DNA of 27,250 nt, from NCBI GenBank assembly GCA_029298735.1, contig JANSLP010000396.1:1-27250 (forward strand). The letters are read 5' to 3'. Source of the DNA: Ophiostoma sp. CBS 140.51. Its lineage: Eukaryota > Ascomycota > Sordariomycetes > Ophiostomatales > Ophiostomataceae. Within the stretch, counting starts at the first letter, position 1. Every line of letters begins with the position of its first letter. Positions 8,811 to 17,643 of this stretch are shown in pieces. The notes beneath the pieces are model-generated. The model saw only the letters and a list, made by a program, of their open reading frames with translations. It had not been told where the DNA came from and did no database searches. Made by a program: the position numbers and the translations under genes.

Positions 8811-10223
8811 TCAAGCAAACGCTCCAACGAGCGCCATCAGGGTGGCTCCTGCGACAACCGACAAGAACGCCTGCGTCCGCCTCCGACCATGCAACGTCTT
8901 GTAGCTCTTTTCCGTCAAAAAGTCTTCCGCCAGCAGCTGCACCAGACCGGCAAACAGCAGCAAACCAGCGGAAATGGCGTTCATAATGCCGACCATGAGC
9001 AGGCCTGTCTGGCTCATGGGGTCGTACAGGTTGTGCACAATCAGACCAATGGCCTGACCGATCGGTGTCGTGCAGCCATATGCCAGGACCATGAGCCACG
9101 GCTGGTAAGATGCGCGTGGGAAGTGGATGGCGGCGATGCGGCTACCGAGAGCCAGGCCCTCAAAGCACTGGTGGAAGGCAATGGCGACCAAAAAGACGAC
9201 AAAGGCCGGGCCTGTCGCGACACTGATGGCCATGCCGATGAAGACGCTGTGGAAGAGGATACCGGCTTCGAGGAGCATGCACTGAAGCATGAGGCGTTTC
9301 TGTTCTTCGGCGTTGGGCCGGTGGGGCGATCCCGATTCGAAGCCGCCATGGTTGTGGGAAAGGGAATGGTCGTGTCCAGTCACCGGATCGAGTTCGTCGA
9401 GGTGGAGGGCTAGGTCGTGGGAGCCGGCATCGCTGTCGTCATCGCTGTCTTCGCCATCGTTGTCGCCGTTTTGGGAGCGCTTCTTCTTGAGGTAGCCATT
9501 GCTGGTGCCATTTCCATTTCCGTTGCCATTGGCCCCGGCCGGCGAAGGCGACGATTCTGGCAAGGGAGACGCGCCCGCCATCAGACCCTGCCCTTCGGAT
9601 GTGTCGCCCCCAACATCGGCCAGAGCAATGTTGTCGGGCCGGTAGCTGGAGCCACGGCGGGCGGCCAGGCCAGGGACGGTGGCGGCGGTTGTCGAGGAGC
9701 TGCGTGCTCGTGTGGGTTGAGGGCGGCTTTCCAGAGCATTGTCCTCCGTCTCCACCTCTTCCCACATGTGCGAGTGCGAGTGGCCGGCACCGCGCGTTGT
9801 CAGGTAGGATTCGAGCCAGACGACGCTAATGGCAAAGGCCATGGCGATGAGGCCGGCGAGAGGCTCGTAGCCTTGGTTGAAAAAGGGAGGCAGGCAGGGG
9901 TCGGTTAAGGACAAGAAGGCTGTCGGGAGGAGATGGACAAAGGCTGTGGCGATGAGCACGCCGGTGCCAAAGTGTTGTGACAAGAAGATGACCTTGGACG
10001 GCCGCATGCCGCTACCGCGTTTGCTGAACAGTGGGAAGCCGCAAGACAGAGTGCTGATGGCCAAGATCAAAAAGAGAGCGAAAACGTGAAGTCCTGTCTC
10101 GTAGTTGCCGCGTTTGCCGGAGCCGCACTCGGGCCGTGGAGCATTGCTGTCGCTGGTGGCGCCGCCATGGCGGCGGTCGAGTTCTGCGCGGAGCAGGTGT
10201 GATGAGATGGAGGAGACATCCAT
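8811..10223 (-). CDS. ZIP-family zinc transporter (fungal Zrt-like), 470 aa
   Basis: Imports zinc (possibly other divalent metals) across a membrane, most likely the plasma membrane. Eight membrane segments are visible: about 43-62, 81-101, 121-141, 311-330, 331-355, 367-388, 395-419 and 442-470. The metal-site helices are intact: HSVFIGMAIS (H315) in TM4 and HQCFEGLALG (H341, E345) in TM5. The TM3-TM4 loop is unusually long, about 165 residues. It has a HSHSH cluster (148-152), Gly/Asn repeats near 231-243, an acidic run near 255-265 and a second His cluster around 274-282. The signature GxxxHSVxxG region is canonical. The ATG at 10223 is the only sensible start, and there are no introns. 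I found no consensus Zap1 zinc-response element upstream. Zrt1 and Zrt2 types cannot be separated from sequence alone. Confidence 0.93.
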   Translation of the reverse strand: MDVSSISSHLLRAELDRRHGGATSDSNAPRPECGSGKRGNYETGLHVFALFLILAISTLSCGFPLFSKRGSGMRPSKVIFLSQHFGTGVLIATAFVHLLPTAFLSLTDPCLPPFFNQGYEPLAGLIAMAFAISVVWLESYLTTRGAGHSHSHMWEEVETEDNALESRPQPTRARSSSTTAATVPGLAARRGSSYRPDNIALADVGGDTSEGQGLMAGASPLPESSPSPAGANGNGNGNGTSNGYLKKKRSQNGDNDGEDSDDDSDAGSHDLALHLDELDPVTGHDHSLSHNHGGFESGSPHRPNAEEQKRLMLQCMLLEAGILFHSVFIGMAISVATGPAFVVFLVAIAFHQCFEGLALGSRIAAIHFPRASYQPWLMVLAYGCTTPIGQAIGLIVHNLYDPMSQTGLLMVGIMNAISAGLLLFAGLVQLLAEDFLTEKSYKTLHGRRRTQAFLSVVAGATLMALVGAFA

Positions 10224-10862
10224 CGTGGGGACTGTCGATGGTGGGAGTGTGACGATTTGTCGGTGGAGATGTGAAGTCGGAGAAAGTCAAGTCGTACCGA
10301 TGGAGGAAAGATGATGGAAGACAGATGGCAGCTGCGACCGTGGCCCCGAAGCGGCTAGCGCGAATAGGAAAGAGCGCCAAAGCGGCGCAGCTCAGGGGAG
10401 CTTTTGGTGGAGGAGTGGCTATTACAGGGATAGACAGGGAGAAGGGCGACACGTTTTAGTGGACGAACGCGAAACACAACGTGCACGAAAATGGGAAAAA
10501 AGGGCGAGAAAGACGTGTTTAGGCGCTTGGCGTCGCTAAATGCAGGGGAGACCATGGGCAATAGCGCCGGGAGTCGCGGACGGCGTTAAGTCCCTTCCAC
10601 CAATACGAGCCGTGCACATAATCGTGAAGAGAGTACTATTCTACTATATACACTGCGTCAAGTACCTCCTGTATTTACATCTCCTGCAACTCCTTCCGTT
10701 CCGACATCAGCAGTCGCGAACACGATAATCGTCCTCCTTTCTCCGTACTTCTTTTTTTCGACTGTCTTCGTCAGCCACCTCTTCGAGTCGTCATCACCTC
10801 GCCTGACCTGTCACCAACACCGATCATTTGTACACTCTCGCAACGTCGCCTCACCCACTCGT
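10224..10862. other. Intergenic region: ZIP promoter and CE15 3' end
   Basis: No gene seen. The part next to 10223 is the ZIP gene's promoter and leader; the part near 10862 is the 3' end of the CE15 gene. A CTCCGTACT motif lies near 10741. The short open frames here lack any recognisable protein features. Confidence 0.6.
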
Positions 10863-12098
10863 TTACGCCTTCGGCACAGCTGTTGCCCACGGAAACGTCG
10901 TCGTCAACGGCGAGCCATACGTTCCCAAATTGTTATAATCGTGCGTCGGCGTCGTGTTGAAAAAGATCTTTTGTACAAACGGCAGCACGGCTGTGTAGCC
11001 GCTCATGTCGCAGTGAGCGCCGCTCCGCACACTCATACCAATCTTGTCACCCACACCGAGCCAGTCGTACACGATCTTGGCGGCCGGGTAGATGACAATG
11101 GCCGTGGCCTTGCTGTTGGTGAACTGGTCACCCGTGCCCTGATCAATAATGAGCGCACGGGGGGCAATGGCGGCGCCAATCGTGTGTGCATCGTATGGTA
11201 GGTTCTCAGCGTGATTGACAAACGTGCCCAGCGTCGAGTCGCTCCACCATCCCGCGCCGGCTTTGCTGTTTTCGAGGGTCTCGTCCTGGCCGCTCATCGC
11301 GTGGTAGCGGTACGGCCCCATGCCCTGGACGCCCGAGGACATAGGCATGGTGACGGTGATGCGGGTGTCAAACAGGCCGGCCGCCAATGCGCCCTTGCCA
11401 AGTCTGGAACAACCAGTGACACCAACGCGAGTCGGGTCGATCTCGGGCACGGTCTGGTTCAGTGCGTCGAGCGTCCGGTGGAAGCCCCAGGCCCAGGCGG
11501 TCAGGACACCAATGTCGCGGCCCTTGTAGACATCCCAAAAGGCGCCCGTCTTGCTGTTGCTGTCGGCCGCGACACTCGTATAATCGAAGCCGACGACGGC
11601 AATGCCAGCCGACAGGTATGGCGCATTCTGCATGCCGCCAATGTTGATGACCACGGGTGCGGGTTTCGAGGCAGAGGCGCCCGACGGCAAGGACAGCGTA
11701 GCCTTGAACTTGCCGGTCTTGCCGCCGGCCGTCACAGAGATGCTGACCGTTGTGCCCGACCGTGTGGCCGTCACCGTTTCCTGGGAGTGGTCTGGGTAGA
11801 CGCCATACTGGTACTGCTGGAGCATCTGCAGGATCTCGGGCTGGCGGCACTTGTACCACTCTTCGCGGGACTGGACGCGATGTTGGCCCTTGCCGGCAAC
11901 GACGTCGGCGGCAGAGAAGCCCTCGCTGTCGGTCGTCGTGTATTTGAGCGGCAAGAACGGATCTGGAAGAGTGGCCTGGTCAGGGAGCTGCTGGTAGGTC
12001 GGGAATGGTGAGGGGACAGGGACGCAAGTGACGTCGGCAAGAGCTGTTCCTGCGAAGAGCAGTGGAAGCACCACGGCAGTGGTGCGTGTAGACCGCAT
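10863..12098 (-). CDS. Secreted CE15 glucuronoyl-esterase-like protein, 411 aa
   Basis: Carbohydrate esterase family 15 enzymes cut the ester between lignin alcohols and 4-O-methyl-glucuronic acid on xylan. Residues 1-21 form a signal peptide, probably cut before DVTC. The nucleophile motif GCSRLGK (229-235) places Ser231 as nucleophile, and GAHCDMSGY (360-368) gives the expected His362. INIGGMQNAPYL fits the oxyanion-side loop. In characterised fungal enzymes the acid is Glu in a PQESG motif shortly after the nucleophile; here the equivalent is PMSSG (252-256), with Ser254 in its place. Asp324 (GTGDQF) may supply the acid at the alternative position used by some bacterial CE15 enzymes; that is inference. 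There is no CBM1 and no intron. The secreted location and family suggest hemicellulose-lignin work. The family is secure, the activity less so. Confidence 0.9.
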   Translation of the reverse strand: MRSTRTTAVVLPLLFAGTALADVTCVPVPSPFPTYQQLPDQATLPDPFLPLKYTTTDSEGFSAADVVAGKGQHRVQSREEWYKCRQPEILQMLQQYQYGVYPDHSQETVTATRSGTTVSISVTAGGKTGKFKATLSLPSGASASKPAPVVINIGGMQNAPYLSAGIAVVGFDYTSVAADSNSKTGAFWDVYKGRDIGVLTAWAWGFHRTLDALNQTVPEIDPTRVGVTGCSRLGKGALAAGLFDTRITVTMPMSSGVQGMGPYRYHAMSGQDETLENSKAGAGWWSDSTLGTFVNHAENLPYDAHTIGAAIAPRALIIDQGTGDQFTNSKATAIVIYPAAKIVYDWLGVGDKIGMSVRSGAHCDMSGYTAVLPFVQKIFFNTTPTHDYNNLGTYGSPLTTTFPWATAVPKA

Positions 12099-12583
12099 GG
12101 TGATGGCAGTGACGATGTGCGTAGACGTAGATGTAAGGCGTAGTCGTCACATACGAAGCAGGGAAGATGGATCGAGGGGTGATGTTGTTTTATTCGTCCC
12201 TTTCTTTATCCTCATATCCCTCCCCATCCGCTCGCCCACGAACAACAGCTTCCCCACAGCCGGGTGAACTCATGATCTTTTCTATTATTGTACGAGAGAG
12301 TGCCAATCTTCTATTGTCGTTGGCATTCCGTCCTACCCGACTGCAGTTGAATGATAATACTCCGGTGTTGTGTGTTCTACCCCAACCCTGTATGCGGTTA
12401 AAAGGACGGCACTTACAACACCGACCTTGGCACAGTTCATTTGTCAAGGACACAATATCCGGTAATTCTCCGGTAAAAGGCAGGCAAGAAGGTACTGTAA
12501 TATATTGATATTTTAACGTGACTTTAAACAACCAACTCCATATTTAGTGGATATACTTTCAAGACAGACTCTGGCTGTCTCCC
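12099..12583. other. Intergenic region: CE15 promoter and MDR 3' end
   Basis: No gene seen. It holds a direct repeat TCCGGTAA at 12458-12465 and 12469-12476, a GGTTAAA (degenerate XlnR-like) at 12396-12402, and an AT-rich stretch at 12495-12550 that is probably the MDR gene's 3' end. Confidence 0.55.
12458..12476. promoter_or_regulatory. Direct repeat TCCGGTAA x2 upstream of the CE15 gene
   Basis: Two perfect TCCGGTAA copies are separated by 3 bp (11-bp period, about one helical turn), 360 bp upstream of the CE15 ATG. The geometry suggests side-by-side binding of a CGG-recognising Zn2Cys6 factor; this is inference. Confidence 0.3.
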
Positions 12584-13531
12584 TTACAACTTCCCCGGCA
12601 GCAGCACCAACCGCTTCTTCCGCGCCTCGTCCGTGTCCCAGACACGGGCCACCTCGCTCAACTGGTACGGCACAACATCCGCCGGCTTAGGCAGGCTCGC
12701 GGCCATGTCGACAATCGCGGGCAGCTCCTTACCGGCCGCGGCCAGTGTGTAGGCACCGGGTGCCGAGCCGGACATGGCTAAGTTCTTGGATCGGAGGGTT
12801 TGCGCGTTCAAAGTAATGGACTCGTCCTGCGCAATGGTGCCAATGTTGACGTACTGCGTCTTGGTGGCACCCGGTTGCAGGTTGTTCAGGACAGTCTCGG
12901 CGACTTTGCCGTAGACATAGTCTAGGATGACATCGATGTGGCCCAGGGCAGTGGTGGCAGCTCCCAACATATCGTCCAGCACCAGGTACTTGTCAATCAA
13001 GCCCTCCTTGACCAGAGCTTGGAGAGCGGCTTCTTTGCGGCCGGCGCCAATAATGGTGCCAGCGTTGAACTTGCGGGCGACATGGACAGCGGTGCGGCCG
13101 CTTGTGCCCGTCACGCCCAAAATGAGAACCGAAAAGTCCTTGGGCGGCTCCTCGATTCTCGTCTTCAAAGCCATCCAGGACGACGACACTGGGTTGGCGA
13201 GAGCGGCGACCGTCACTGGGTCCTTGCCCTCGGGGATGGGCACCAGCCGCGCCTTGTCGACATTGGCGTACTCGGCAAAGAGAGGCGCGGCAAAGGTGCC
13301 GACGTAGTAAACCTGGCCCGTGGACTCGTCGACAGCGACACCGTCCGAGGATGGATCCAAGGGAGCCGAGGTGGCCGAAAAGTGCTGGCCATTGGCGCGC
13401 ATCTGCACAAGACGGTGGACAGCCGCGGCCAGCACCTTGAGGCGGATCTGGTTGCCCGTGGGCGCGGGCAGATCAGGGCCTTCGAGATACTGCGGGGCTT
13501 GGCCAAAGGCCTGGACTTGAGCGTAGTGCAT
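12584..13531 (-). CDS. Zinc-free MDR quinone-oxidoreductase-like protein, 315 aa
   Basis: Medium-chain dehydrogenase/reductase without zinc-binding cysteines. It probably reduces a quinone or enone with NADPH in the cytosol. The N-terminal GroES-like domain runs from MHYAQVQAFG to about residue 120. The Rossmann motif GVTGTSGRTAVHVARKF begins at 139, and GAGRKEAAL follows at the cofactor-ribose edge, where the Arg suggests NADP. The open frame extends upstream to a TTG at 13651, but that extension is low-complexity His/Pro sequence. ATG 13531 starts the family's usual N-terminus and gives a normal length. A TATAA on the minus strand at 13711-13715 lies about 180 bp upstream of the ATG. The predicted leader contains a G-rich tract and an 83-bp stretch that recurs at the right end of the window. 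No intron. The exact substrate is unknown. Confidence 0.88.
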   Translation of the reverse strand: MHYAQVQAFGQAPQYLEGPDLPAPTGNQIRLKVLAAAVHRLVQMRANGQHFSATSAPLDPSSDGVAVDESTGQVYYVGTFAAPLFAEYANVDKARLVPIPEGKDPVTVAALANPVSSSWMALKTRIEEPPKDFSVLILGVTGTSGRTAVHVARKFNAGTIIGAGRKEAALQALVKEGLIDKYLVLDDMLGAATTALGHIDVILDYVYGKVAETVLNNLQPGATKTQYVNIGTIAQDESITLNAQTLRSKNLAMSGSAPGAYTLAAAGKELPAIVDMAASLPKPADVVPYQLSEVARVWDTDEARKKRLVLLPGKL

Positions 13532-13570
13532 TGTAAAGGATAAACGACGTGCGAAGCACGGAGTGTAGTC

Positions 13571-13601
13571 GGGCAGTGGGTGGGTGGGGTGGATGGTGGG
13601 G
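13571..13601 (+). repeat. G-rich tract with potential G-quadruplex pattern
   Basis: Five runs of three or four G (starting at 13571, 13578, 13582, 13586 and 13598) are separated by short loops, meeting the usual G3+N1-7 pattern for at least four runs. It lies 40-70 bp upstream of the MDR ATG, on the strand opposite to the gene. Confidence 0.7.
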
Positions 13602-13684
13602 TGTCGCTGTAAGTGAGGCTTCAATTGGTGGCAATCGGCGATGTTTGGCAATGTCGACTGAAAGATGCTTCACTTTTCAATCGG
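13602..13684. repeat. 83-bp direct repeat, copy A (MDR leader)
   Basis: Identical over 83 bases to 27168-27250, in the same orientation. It lies between the MDR gene's TATAA (13711-13715) and its ATG (13531), so it is probably 5' leader. Copy B reaches the last base of the window, so the true length of the repeat is unknown. Confidence 0.97.
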
Positions 13685-13710
13685 TCAAAAGCATCGCCAG
13701 TCGTCCCTTC

Positions 13711-13715
13711 TTATA
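13711..13715 (-). promoter_or_regulatory. TATAA box of the MDR gene
   Basis: The minus strand reads GATATAAG here, about 180 bp before ATG 13531. It is the only good TATA match close upstream of this gene. Confidence 0.45.
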
Positions 13716-15280
13716 TCTCACAGTGTTTCTCCCATGAGGGGAGCTGCTGCCCGCACTAGTGGGAGAGCCCTGGGAAGCTGAGAAGCTCATGCCCATTGAG
13801 GTCATTCCTTCCTTGCTCACGCATCGCCTCCTTGCACTCCTTGGCGCTCTGCATCTCGTATTACACACGACTTGTCAGCGATTTGCAGTGGATTGGTACT
13901 GCTGATGCAAAGTTTAGGCAGGTGCGGGCAAGTGCAGAAAGCGTGTACGTTTCAACAGTGGCATGGATTGTCGGGTATGTGGGCGCAAATGGGCGCGACG
14001 GTGGGCGGGCGCTGAATAATGGCGGGCAGTCTCCGTTTACGCCGTTGGATTAACAAGGAGGGCAGGAGGATTCAAGGTACAACGGTTCGGGTACACTTTT
14101 TGAGGAACAATCTGGAAGGAAGCAATGTTTGTCATCTTCGACGACACCCACCAATCGTCTTTTGGAAGACATGCCAAAATCGTCGGCATTGCGTGTAACA
14201 GCATCGCGCGCGCGATCCCATAGTAGACAAGGCTGTGGATTATCATAAGTGAATTGAGTTACATTTACGACGTATGTGGAGGGCATTTATTTCTATTTGT
14301 GAGGCATCGCGGGCTGCAGTGATGGGTACTTTTCGAGAAGCATTCTTCCAGTCCTTCTCACTGCACCGCATCGGTGTATTGCCTGAACTGTGGCCGTTGT
14401 TTTATTGTCGTTTTTCTTCATTTTCTCCCTTTTTACTTCCGCAGTTCTTCGCTGCAGGCGGGTCTCATTACCAGGTTCATGGCTGCCGTATTCTTCCCGG
14501 ATGAGTCTCTCTACCGTGCCAGGACATTGCCTCGATTTCTTTCACAAAAGAACATCACAAATTATTGCGTGCTTCCATCTTGTTCTGCTGCAGTTTCGCT
14601 TTGTCTTATGGACGTATGCCGCCGTGAAGCATCGTCATCCTACACTTCGGCGTCGTCTCCTGTCTTCTTTCACAGTCTTTTGTAGAGTGGGTCTTGTTTC
14701 CTGAGGATTTCAATCACTCTCTTTTTCATCCGCCCCTTCATCGACCGCTCGTCCGCCTTGTTCGACCGAAACCCACTCCCACCGTGACGTCGTCAAAACC
14801 TACCACAGAATAAAGAAGGGAAGTTTCTCTTCTCTCTTCTCTCTCTCGTTAAAAGTTGTGGCTTCCCATCTGCGTCCCTGTCGATCGTTTTCTTCGTATT
14901 TGCATTGCATCCCGTCGTGGTCGAATTGTGCGATGTGTGACGGGGCCGAACGGGACCGTCGTGTGGCCCGTTGCGTACCGAGTAGAACACCAAAAGCACT
15001 GGCATACCATGGCGACAAGACGGCTTTTGTAGAAAACTCGCGATTTTGTCGAGTGTTAACTCCAGAACTGTGAATGCCGTTGGTCAAGAACGGGGATTGC
15101 GCGTCGTTTGTCGGGCGTCGTTTTAGGGGGAACTGTCCGTATTTCCAGCGCTGTTTGCGCGAGTTTACAGGGCTTGTATCGCCCGGACTTTAGTTTGCCA
15201 AGACGCGGCGGGACATAAAGCAATTCGTCCTGTTCCGTGCCGGCCCAGGAGTTAACGCCAGCCACTAGCACGCTGGTTTG

Positions 15281-15377
15281 CACCAAGTTGCACCAAAAGT
15301 CTACGCGGCGCATCCACCTCCAAGATGACTAACGCACCAAAATGAGGACTCAAAGAGGAACCTTGGTGGACTTGGTG
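15281..15377. promoter_or_regulatory. Cluster of five CACCAA/TTGGTG motifs
   Basis: CACCAA occurs at 15281, 15291 and 15335, each preceded by G, and its reverse complement TTGGTG at 15363 and 15372. The pairs are spaced 10 and 9 bp, close to a helical turn, and the cluster ends 49 bp before the TATAAAG of the aldo/keto reductase gene. This looks like a binding array with copies in both orientations. The factor is unknown. Confidence 0.45.
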
Positions 15378-15425
15378 GACCAACAAGTCGACGAAGTCCA
15401 TGACGACAAAGGGGTCTCGGATGGA

Positions 15426-15432
15426 TATAAAG
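15426..15432 (+). promoter_or_regulatory. TATAAAG box of the aldo/keto reductase gene
   Basis: A TATAAAG lies 160 bp upstream of the ATG at 15593 and is followed by an A/C/T-rich leader typical of fungal genes. Confidence 0.55.
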
Positions 15433-15592
15433 GTCGAGGACGTCGTCGAAAGATGTTGGATATTTTTCTTTTGTTCTTCATTCTCATCATTAAACAATTT
15501 GACTGCAAACAATCATCTTCACATTTTCCTACATTTCATTCCATCCACTTACACCTTCTACATCACCAACTTCCACACATTACATCGCCAAC

Positions 15593-16653
15593 ATGCCTCA
15601 GCTCGCTGGTAAAGAAGTCGGCCCCATTGGCTATGGCTTGATGGGTATGCCACTCTGTCGATTCATCTTTTATTGATTTTTATCACCACTAACAGATTAG
15701 GCCTCTCCCGTCCTGACATCAAGTTGTCCGACGACGAAAAGATTGCCGTCATGCGCGCCGCTCTTGATGCCGGCGCCAATTTCTGGAACGGCGGCGAGTT
15801 CTACGGCCCCGAGTCGGCCAACTCGCTCGTCCTCCTCGAAAAGTACTTTGCAAAGTACCCAGAAGACGCCGACCGCGTCGTCATCAGCATCAAGGGCGGC
15901 ATGGACAAGCCCAACACCTACAAGCCCGACAGCAGCCGCACCAATGTGCGCCGCTCCGTGCTGGACTCGGCCGGCCAGCTCAAGGGCCGCAAAGTCATGG
16001 ATTTGTTCGAGGTCGGCCGCCACGACCGCGTCACGCCCTGGGCCACGACGGTCGCTGCTTTCAAGGAGCTGATTGACGAGGGCGCCTTCCGCAAGATTTC
16101 CCTGTCGGAAGTCACGGCCCAGACTGTGCACACTGCTGTCGCTGCCGCCAAGGATGTGGGCGCACCGCCCATTGCTGCCTGCGAGGAGGAGCTGTCTCTG
16201 CTGACGGCGGACATTCTGACCGATGGTGTCGCCGCTGCCTGTGCCGAACACAACATTCCCATCATTGCCTACTCCCCCGTCGGCCGTGGTCTCTTGACGG
16301 GCAACATTCGCTCGCAGGCCGACCTGTACGGCGCCATGTCGCGCTTCCCCCGGTTCTCCGAGGACAACCTGCCCCAGAACCTGCAGCTGGTCGACGAGCT
16401 CGCTGCCTTTGCCACCAAGAAGGGATGTACTCTGCCCCAGCTGGCCATCAACTGGTCGCGGTGCCAGTCGCTGCGGCCCGGTATGCCTTCCACGATTATC
16501 CCCATCCCGGGAGGAACGACGGTCGAGCGTGTGCTGGAGAACCTAAAGGTGGTTGACCTGACGATTGAGGATCTGGATGCGCTGGATGCCATTCGCACAA
16601 AGTACGAGGTCCAGGGCGGTCGCTACCCGCGCGGTCTGCCTGGTAAGTCGTAA
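15593..16653 (+). CDS. Aldo/keto reductase, AKR8 (pyridoxal reductase)-like, 334 aa, one intron
   Basis: NADPH-dependent reductase of the fungal AKR8 type; the founding member reduces pyridoxal to pyridoxine. Exon 1 (15593-15644) encodes MPQLAGKEVGPIGYGLM, a typical N-terminus. The intron is 15645-15700 (GTATGC...TAG, with CTAAC at 15689-15693). The nearer AG at 15695 would put a stop in frame, so the AG at 15700 is chosen. Exon 2 runs 15701-16653. FWNGGEFYG (45-53) carries the catalytic Tyr52, with Asn47 where most AKRs have Asp, as I recall for AKR8. VISIKGG gives Lys82. YSPVGRGLLTG and IIPIPGGTTVERVLENL are the usual C-terminal blocks. A perfect donor GTAAGT lies six bases before the stop region, so a further 3' exon cannot be excluded. 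Subfamily is likely; substrate is inferred. Confidence 0.88.
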
Positions 16654-17605
16654 ATGCAACGGCAGGGACGAGGGGGAATGACGAAGGAGCAAACTAGACG
16701 CGACGATGGAGGAACGAGGGAGAGTGACGACGGACATGAATAGCAAACTCTACTTCAATTAATACTTTTTTTCATAACTCAAAAACAACATATACATGAA
16801 ATGTAGTGTGACGTGAAAGGTGACACGGATAAAAAGCATGTGAGACTCGGTGGAGGACGGGATGCAACGGCGAATCTGATAAGAATGGGTGGTTGCAGAT
16901 CCAGGAACAGGTGAGATTCGACTTGGCGGAGTGAGACAGGCGGGGCAAGCCGTTACAGGGGGCAGTTACTCCGTACAGTGAGACACGCCCGAAAAGGAAG
17001 GAAAGACGTCGACGGCATCGCATCGTGATAGCAAGAAAAAGAGTGAGAAGAGGTAAGAGACAAAAGCGAATACCTTTTTTCGGGGGAAAATCCTGCGTAG
17101 AGGAAATACAGAATACAAATGAGAAACGATTTGGAGTCTTTGCACACCCAAGCTACACTGAAAAAATCGAAGTTTATCCATAAGATTTTATTTTACGAGT
17201 ACCAGTGTTGCGATGCTTGAGTCGCCTGACTCGACAGACAGTGAGAGTAATTGGCCCTCGGGGATTCTCTGCAGTTGTCTAATAACAGAGAGCGGTGCAA
17301 CCTGCCTTTCTCGACATGGCTACAAGACAGCATCGGACTCCGTATGCGGGATTGAGACGTACCCACTTTTTCCTCAGCTCCGGGCGCTCCCAGTTACCGG
17401 ATTTGGAAAACGTCATCTGTGACCACTTTTAGATGCAAACAGCGCTTATATTCAAGCTCCTGCAGCACAGCAGCCCGTGTTGCGACGACTTGAGAGATGG
17501 AAAACAGCGGGAGAATATTGATGGGTATTAATTCGTAACACCTATCTCACATCATGGCTCGCTTTGTTGTTGGCATAGATTCCATTCATAGATCCATTCA
17601 AGAAC
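16654..17605. other. Intergenic region, no gene seen
   Basis: This 950-bp stretch holds the 3' end of the aldo/keto reductase gene and the promoter of the transketolase-like gene. ACTCCGTA motifs occur at 16968 (within TACTCCGTAC) and 17337. A TTATATT near 17445 could act as a TATA element. Short upstream frames start at 17499 and 17554. No coding sequence with recognisable features is present. Confidence 0.6.
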
Positions 17606-17643
17606 ATGGCGCCCTTCACGATCAACTCCAACGGCGAAGATGA
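17554..17643 (+). promoter_or_regulatory. Possible upstream ORF overlapping the transketolase start
   Basis: An ATG at 17554 has A at -3 and G at +4. It opens a 29-codon frame ending in TGA at 17641-17643, out of frame with and overlapping the main ATG at 17606. If the transcript includes it, it should lower translation of the main protein. The transcription start is not known from sequence. Confidence 0.35.

Larger units (their letters stand above)
13532..15592. other. 2.06-kb divergent intergenic region, no gene seen
   Basis: This lies between the MDR gene (minus) and the aldo/keto reductase gene (plus). It holds the G-quadruplex-like tract 13571-13601, the 83-bp repeat copy 13602-13684, the MDR TATAA at 13711-13715 and a palindrome at 14203-14216. 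Further right are TGACGTCG at 14785-14792, the CACCAA/TTGGTG cluster 15281-15377 and the TATAAAG at 15426-15432. A 78-codon minus-strand frame at 14050-14286 is too weak to call. Confidence 0.65.

Noticed and set aside
11211..12011. 266-codon plus-strand frame antisense to the CE15 gene
   Set aside because: A shadow frame; the opposite strand has a signal peptide and CE15 motifs.
14050..14286. 78-codon minus-strand frame with an ATG start
   Set aside because: Short, overlaps another open frame, no domain, no splice partners; coding status not supportable.
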